The position numbers and the translations under genes are program-made. This document shows, piece by piece, positions 8,601 through 12,177 of a stretch of DNA of 12,177 nucleotides. The stretch spans positions 1-12,177 of the forward strand of contig CAYNNP010000204.1 in the NCBI GenBank assembly GCA_964398215.1. Reading direction: 5' to 3'. Positions within the stretch are counted from its first letter, which is position 1, and every line of letters starts with the position of its first letter. The notes beneath the pieces are model-generated. The model searched no databases. It worked only from the letters and a program-made list of their open reading frames with translations, and was not told the origin of the DNA. Source of the stretch: CAYNNP01 sp964398215 (GTDB lineage Bacteria > Planctomycetota > Planctomycetia > Pirellulales > Pirellulaceae).

Positions 8601-10603
8601 TCGAAGACATTGCTTTTAATGGGGAATCACCCGATCTAAAGCGACTTGGTTACGCCGCATGGGTAGCGGCCGCCGGACCCGACGATGCGTTTCTAGCCGC
8701 GTCAAAAAACAAAGATAGTTTGCGAGACTTTCTGGGCGCCGTGCCAACCATCAATCAACAGGCTCGCGCCGCGTTTTATGACAAGATCGAACCATTGATT
8801 TTTAATCTGCCTGCCAACATGGAAGCGGAAGCGACTGGCACAGAATTGCAAGAATCAGGAATCAACGTCGACTACTTTTTCCCAAGTGCTTCCAACGTTG
8901 CCGCTGAAACACTTGCCAAGATGAAGCCATCGGCCAGCGCGGTGGTGCCGAAAATCGTAATGAACGTTCCAATATTGAAACAACGGGACAAGTTTGCCTT
9001 GCGGTTCACCGGCAACCTGCTCGTTCCTAAATCCGGCAAGTACACGTTTTATATTGCGTCGGATGATGGATCGCGGATTTACGTCAACGACAAACTGTTG
9101 ATCAATAACGACGGCTTGCACGGCATGTTGGAAAAGAACGGCACCATCCATCTGGCGGCTGGACTGCACAAGCTGATGGTCACGTACTTTGACAATGGAG
9201 GCGGTGATGGCTTGAGCGTGAATTGGTCAGGTCCCGAATTCAAGAAACAACCGATACCAGCAGATAGCTTGATGATCTCGGGCGGTGAAACGCTTCACGA
9301 TGTTGCCATCACGGCACTTGCATCGATACCCGGCAACGACCAGCGAAAGTTCACTTCACTGGCATCGCTTGTCGCGCAAGGACGCAGTCGGCCCGCAGCG
9401 ATTCGAGCTCTGAAAACGATCCCCGCATCAGAACGACCGCAAAAACTGGTTCGCCCATTGATCAACGATTTGATTGGCTACCTCAGCGAATTGCCCGCAC
9501 GATACCGGACCAGCGGAAGTGGGCCGGACGCCATCGCATTGACGAAATCGTTGGCAGAACGACTGGACAAAGAGACCGCATCATCGATCGAAGCTCGGCT
9601 ACAGAACTTGGACGTTCGCTTGATCGCGATCGGCACCGTTCCGCATCGAATGATCTATGACAAAGAGGTGATCGCGATCCAAGCTGGCAAACCCGTCGAG
9701 TTTCGCTTTAGCAATACTGATGACATGCCTCATAACTTTGCAATCACAACTCCAGGTGCTCTGCAAGAAATTGGCGAACTGGCAGAAGCAACGGGCCGCG
9801 ACGAAGACGCCCAAGCACGCCATTTCATCCCAAAGTCCGACAAAGTTCTGCTTGCCAGTAAATTGCTACAGCCCGGCCAAGAACAAGCCCTGGCGTTCGA
9901 CGCGCCGCAAACTCCTGGTGTTTATCCTTACGTTTGCACCTATCCCGGGCACTGGCGACGCATGTACGGAACGTTGTACGTGGTGGCCGACCTGGAATCC
10001 TACAACGCCAACGCAGAAGCCTACCTTGCCAAAGCAAAGTTACCAGTCAAAGACGACTTGCTCAAAATCAACAAACGCAGCCACGCGTGGACGTTTGACG
10101 AATTGGCATCCGATGTCAAAAAACTGCCGCATGGACGTTCGTACCAGGTTGGTAAAGAACTGTTCAAAGTCGCGTCGTGCGTTGGCTGTCACAAACTGGC
10201 GGGCGACGGAAATGTGTTTGGCCCTGACCTCACCAAACTGGACGCAAAGAAACATACGACTGAGGCAATCTTGAAAGCGATCCTTCAGCCGTCTACCGAA
10301 ATCGACCCCAAGTATCGATCCACGACATTTCTAATGGACGATGGCTCAGTCGTGACCGGGATGGTGATGTCGGAAACGGATGACGAGATCAAAATCGTGA
10401 TCAACCCATTGGCCAAAGGCAAACCGACTGTTCTGAATCCAGATGAAGTCGAAGGCCGGCGCGAATCGAAAGTGTCGCTGATGCCCAAAGGTCTGCTAGA
10501 CAAGCTCTCGCGAGAAGAGATCCTGGACCTATTGGCCTTCGTGTTCGCAAAAGGTGATGAAAAACACATGCTGTTCAAAGGTCATGAGCACCACCATCAC
10601 TAA
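5678..10603 (+). CDS. Giant exported PVC-type protein: degenerate SGNH, dehydrogenase propeller, HEAT, PA14, azurin-type copper and c-type heme domains
   Basis: A 1641-residue exported protein; residues 1-24 are a Sec signal peptide ending in SSA-Q. Modules in order: an SGNH-hydrolase-like domain (about 30-235) with blocks G40-N-T42, G72/G75, GYN109E and N210-G-I-H213; the nucleophile Ser and the Asp of the triad read Thr and Asn. About 350-690 is a PVC-type membrane-bound dehydrogenase beta-propeller (TIGR02604-like) with Asp-rich calcium-type turns at 411-420 and 454-462. HEAT-like helices cover about 715-1055, including a clear repeat near 785-860. PA14 covers about 1062-1205 (KYTFYIASDDGSRIYVN). 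A cupredoxin follows (about 1308-1441) with His1352 and Cys1420-x4-His1425-x3-Met1429, the azurin-type ligand spacing. The last module is a Pirellula/Verrucomicrobium-type heme domain (TIGR02603-like, about 1475-1630) with C1501-V-G-C1504-H1505 and Met1602 as candidate distal ligand. It ends GHEHHHH. Copper and heme together suggest electron transfer outside the cytoplasmic membrane. PA14 suggests glycan binding. The substrate is unknown. Confidence 0.9.
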   Translation: MKRFSKIFVGIIIGLSLANLSSAQQPFLQFQPGDHVVYIGNTMADRMQHHGWLETYLHALHPDHKLTFRNLGFPGDEIANRSRSQNFGSPDQWLTKCKADVVLCFFGYNEALRGESQLAKFKSDLAEMIDQMRSQKYNGKSAPRLAVVSPIAHENLNSPHLPDGQENNAKLAMYTRAMQEVCTKKKVPFVDVFAISQSLYASSKDPLTINGIHLLDDGNRQLASEIIRVAFPSTERKQLDELTRLRAAVLDKNYHWFSRYRVVDGYNVFGGRSKLNWHGQSNADVMKREMEIFDVMTDNRDEKIWAVAAGGDLNVKDDNLPVELAVKTNKPGPLEDKAWPYLGGDQAIDKMKIAEGMQVNLFASEERFPRLVNPVQMAVDPDSRLFVSVWPSYPHWNPTETRRDAILIFPDEDADGKADDCIVFADELNSVTGFEFWNGGVLVAAPPEIWFLKDTDGDDKADLKLRMLQGVSSADTHHSANAVVIGPDGWMYWSRGIFNVANFETPTKTFRSGSSGVHRFNPRTFEFEFHFPIGPNPHGDVFDRFGYQFANDGTGGTGSYVNIGKGVGNKKWFKKRVRPVPATGILSSGHFPKENNGNFLICNAIGFLGVLQHEVKYDGADITAEEIEPVLVSADPNFRPSDVEMGGDGALYVSDWHNTLIGHMQHNMRDPNRDHEHGRIYRVTAKDRPLMKAAKMKGKPIAEVCKNFFAVGNAVRYRARIELSGRSPEMIKTEVQRFADALNPQSVSEQRDEAQALLECLWVFEEQRIVNFQLLLKTFQAAEPRIRAAAIRTLGHWAGRVDGWQELLVKAGADPSALVRAEAVKAAVELGGTAAANTLFEVASRTTDAELDTVLEYAKRSINIDTIVRDMIANDKKLSPAAMAYTLKNASVADLLSMEKNEAVYRAILSRKNAKASDLASSLSGLAVATGKSELDVLMSLISEARKDSGSNFTGLGQLLAAQPIQKLQSVRDQIEDIAFNGESPDLKRLGYAAWVAAAGPDDAFLAASKNKDSLRDFLGAVPTINQQARAAFYDKIEPLIFNLPANMEAEATGTELQESGINVDYFFPSASNVAAETLAKMKPSASAVVPKIVMNVPILKQRDKFALRFTGNLLVPKSGKYTFYIASDDGSRIYVNDKLLINNDGLHGMLEKNGTIHLAAGLHKLMVTYFDNGGGDGLSVNWSGPEFKKQPIPADSLMISGGETLHDVAITALASIPGNDQRKFTSLASLVAQGRSRPAAIRALKTIPASERPQKLVRPLINDLIGYLSELPARYRTSGSGPDAIALTKSLAERLDKETASSIEARLQNLDVRLIAIGTVPHRMIYDKEVIAIQAGKPVEFRFSNTDDMPHNFAITTPGALQEIGELAEATGRDEDAQARHFIPKSDKVLLASKLLQPGQEQALAFDAPQTPGVYPYVCTYPGHWRRMYGTLYVVADLESYNANAEAYLAKAKLPVKDDLLKINKRSHAWTFDELASDVKKLPHGRSYQVGKELFKVASCVGCHKLAGDGNVFGPDLTKLDAKKHTTEAILKAILQPSTEIDPKYRSTTFLMDDGSVVTGMVMSETDDEIKIVINPLAKGKPTVLNPDEVEGRRESKVSLMPKGLLDKLSREEILDLLAFVFAKGDEKHMLFKGHEHHHH

Positions 10604-10623
10604 TTTACGCCCAGCCAAAGACA

Positions 10624-10644
10624 CTGGCGTTGTTTCAGCGCCAG
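10624..10644. promoter_or_regulatory. Inverted repeat CTGGCG-N9-CGCCAG upstream of the PQQ-like propeller gene
   Basis: Two perfect 6-bp arms with a 9-base spacer lie in the 90-bp gap after the giant gene, ending 49 bp before the ATG at 10694. The arms are identical to those at 5582-5603. A short T run (GTTTC) sits inside the loop, not after the stem, so an intrinsic terminator is not favoured. It may be an operator or a processing/attenuation hairpin between the two genes. Confidence 0.35.
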
Positions 10645-10693
10645 CATTTCCCAACCAAGCTCCCAAAATCGATCTCCAACATATCGTCATCCC

Positions 10694-11947
10694 ATGAAGC
10701 ATCTCTCGCATATCGCCATCGCTTGCCTAGCCATCGTTTGTTTTCTGTGCTGTTCGTCATCGCTTGATGCACAGGTTCCGAATTGGCCACAATTTCGGGG
10801 CACAACCGGCGACGGACAGGCTGTTGATGCTGTATTGCCGCTTAAAATCGACGACTCCAACATCAAATGGAAAACACCGATTCATGGCAAGGGATGGTCG
10901 TCACCAGTCGTTTGGGGTGATCAAATTTGGTTGACCACAGCCACGGAAGATGGCACGAAGATGTCGGTGCTATGCATCGACCGAAGTTCGGGAACAGTGT
11001 TGATTGACAAAGTTTTGATTGAAAATAAGGAACCGGCATTTTGTCATGCGATGAACAGCTATGCGACTCCAACGCCGGTGATCGAAGACGGCCGTATCTA
11101 TGTTCATTTCGGATCCTACTTGACCGCTTGCCTGAACACCAAGGATGCCTCGCTGATCTGGCAACGCAAAGACTTGGAATGTGATCACTACCGTGGGCCT
11201 GCGTCGTCACCGATCATCGAAGCGGGCAAATTGTTTGTCGCCTACGATGGTTTTGACGTGCAATACGTTGTCGCATTGGACAAAAACACGGGCAAGACGA
11301 TTTGGAAGCGCGATCGCGACATTGACTACGGAACCGACAATGGCGATCGCATGAAAGCGTACTGCACAGCGCATGTCATCGAAGTCAAAGGGCGCAAAGA
11401 ACTGATCTATCCGTCAGCCGGCGCGACCATTGCATACGACCTTGAATCGGGCGACCCACTCTGGACGGCTTATCATGGCGGCATGAACGCATCGGCACGT
11501 CCAATTTTTCACAGTGGATTGCTTTTCATCACCAACGGCATGGGCCAAATGGTTGCTGTCCGGCCAGGCGGAAGCGGCGACGTCACAGACACACATGTCG
11601 AGTGGCAAGAAAAGAAAGCCATAGCGAAAAAAACGTCTCAGCTGATCGTAAAAGATCACCTTTACATGATCAGCGACGATGGGATAGCGACCTGCCGCGA
11701 GCCAAAGACGGGCAAGCTAATTTGGAAAGTACGTGTTGATGGCGATTACGCAGCATCCCCAATTTTCGCGAGCGAGCACATCTACTTCTTCAGTCGCGAA
11801 GGCAAAATCTCCGTAATCCAGCCCAGTAAAACATACACCTTAGTTAGCGAATCCAACTTAGGAGACGGCTTCATGGCATCACCAGCAGTTGTCGGCAACA
11901 AAATGTACCTACGCAGCAAAACGCATTTGTACTGTGTTGGAAGCTAA
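10694..11947 (+). CDS. Secreted PQQ-like (BamB-type) beta-propeller repeat protein
   Basis: A 417-residue exported protein; residues 1-27 are a Sec signal peptide ending LDAQ. The Cys pair in the signal does not fit a lipobox, so a lipoprotein is not favoured. The mature part begins with WPQFRG, a common opening of planctomycete PQQ-like propeller proteins. Repeats follow in which a 'SSPVVWGDQIW' or 'ASPIFASEHIYFF' strand is succeeded by an 'LxxxTGKxIWK'-type strand. Clear examples are near residues 70-100, 120-160, 170-210, 240-260 and 335-375, consistent with one complete propeller of about seven or eight blades. The family (PQQ_2-like) covers BamB scaffolds and quinoprotein dehydrogenases. 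I see no evidence for bound PQQ or a dehydrogenase active site, so a binding or scaffold role is as likely as an enzyme. It follows the giant heme/copper gene by 90 bp on the same strand, and the two may be co-transcribed. No Shine-Dalgarno is visible. Confidence 0.87.
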   Translation: MKHLSHIAIACLAIVCFLCCSSSLDAQVPNWPQFRGTTGDGQAVDAVLPLKIDDSNIKWKTPIHGKGWSSPVVWGDQIWLTTATEDGTKMSVLCIDRSSGTVLIDKVLIENKEPAFCHAMNSYATPTPVIEDGRIYVHFGSYLTACLNTKDASLIWQRKDLECDHYRGPASSPIIEAGKLFVAYDGFDVQYVVALDKNTGKTIWKRDRDIDYGTDNGDRMKAYCTAHVIEVKGRKELIYPSAGATIAYDLESGDPLWTAYHGGMNASARPIFHSGLLFITNGMGQMVAVRPGGSGDVTDTHVEWQEKKAIAKKTSQLIVKDHLYMISDDGIATCREPKTGKLIWKVRVDGDYAASPIFASEHIYFFSREGKISVIQPSKTYTLVSESNLGDGFMASPAVVGNKMYLRSKTHLYCVGS

Positions 11948-12177
11948 TTCGCCCAGTAGAATCCCCATCCTTCTTTCCATCGCCGAAATGCCAACTGCGG
12001 TGTCCGGAAAGTTGATCTCGCGGTTGGTAGTGCGTTTAATCAGCCCAAACAACTCATGTCGGTTTCGCAGCTCCGGTTAAGTCGTTCACTTACCGGAACA
12101 TGTCTTGATTAATTCAGAGGTGAACAAGACCGCCGCAAGTTAGACGAAGCATTCTCGCACCGAAGACGATGCAACCG

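Noticed and set aside
9720..10274. 184-codon plus-strand open frame overlapping the cupredoxin and heme domains
   Set aside because: It is an out-of-frame shadow; the main frame carries the copper and heme ligands here.
1..12177. CRISPR array, tRNA, rRNA, insertion sequence or prophage genes
   Set aside because: No regularly spaced repeats, tRNA-like cloverleaf, rRNA-like sequence, transposase or phage protein motifs were seen by eye.

Overview
The window looks like chromosomal DNA from a planctomycete, most likely of the Pirellula/Rhodopirellula type. The evidence is the set of lineage-typical families: a DUF1552 protein, its DUF1592/DUF1588-type 'planctomycete cytochrome c' partner, a giant PVC-type membrane-bound dehydrogenase/heme-binding protein, and a secreted PQQ-like propeller protein. 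Base composition is near 50% GC and clear Shine-Dalgarno sequences are mostly absent. The genus is inferred.

Layout. Positions 39-3847 hold two co-directional plus-strand genes 38 bp apart: a Tat-exported DUF1552 protein and a secreted di-heme protein of the PSCyt/DUF1587-1595-1592-1588-1585 architecture. This is a recurrent pair in planctomycetes and probably one operon. Convergent to it on the minus strand (3960-5147) lies a stand-alone protein resembling the N-terminal ATPase and transducer half of DNA gyrase subunit B. It has no TOPRIM or C-terminal half, and several ATP-site residues are altered. A 530-bp gap follows, rich in inverted repeats. Next, on the plus strand, comes a 1641-residue exported modular protein (5678-10603): degenerate SGNH hydrolase, dehydrogenase-type beta-propeller, HEAT-like helices, PA14, azurin-type cupredoxin, and c-type heme domain with a His-rich tail. 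A 417-residue PQQ-like propeller protein follows 90 bp later (10694-11947). The last 230 bp hold no gene I can support.

How the genes may work together. Four of the five proteins carry export signals, and two carry covalent heme attachment sites (three CXXCH motifs in all). One also has a complete set of type 1 copper ligands. A plausible reading is an extracytoplasmic oxidative or electron-transfer system acting on organic substrates, probably carbohydrate. No substrate can be read from the sequence. The gyrase-B-like protein is cytoplasmic and does not obviously belong to that system.

The most unusual items are the gyrB-like half-protein with a disrupted nucleotide site, the copper-plus-heme giant protein whose SGNH domain lacks the nucleophilic Ser and the Asp, and an identical inverted repeat (CTGGCG-N9/10-CGCCAG) upstream of both genes of the second plus-strand cluster.
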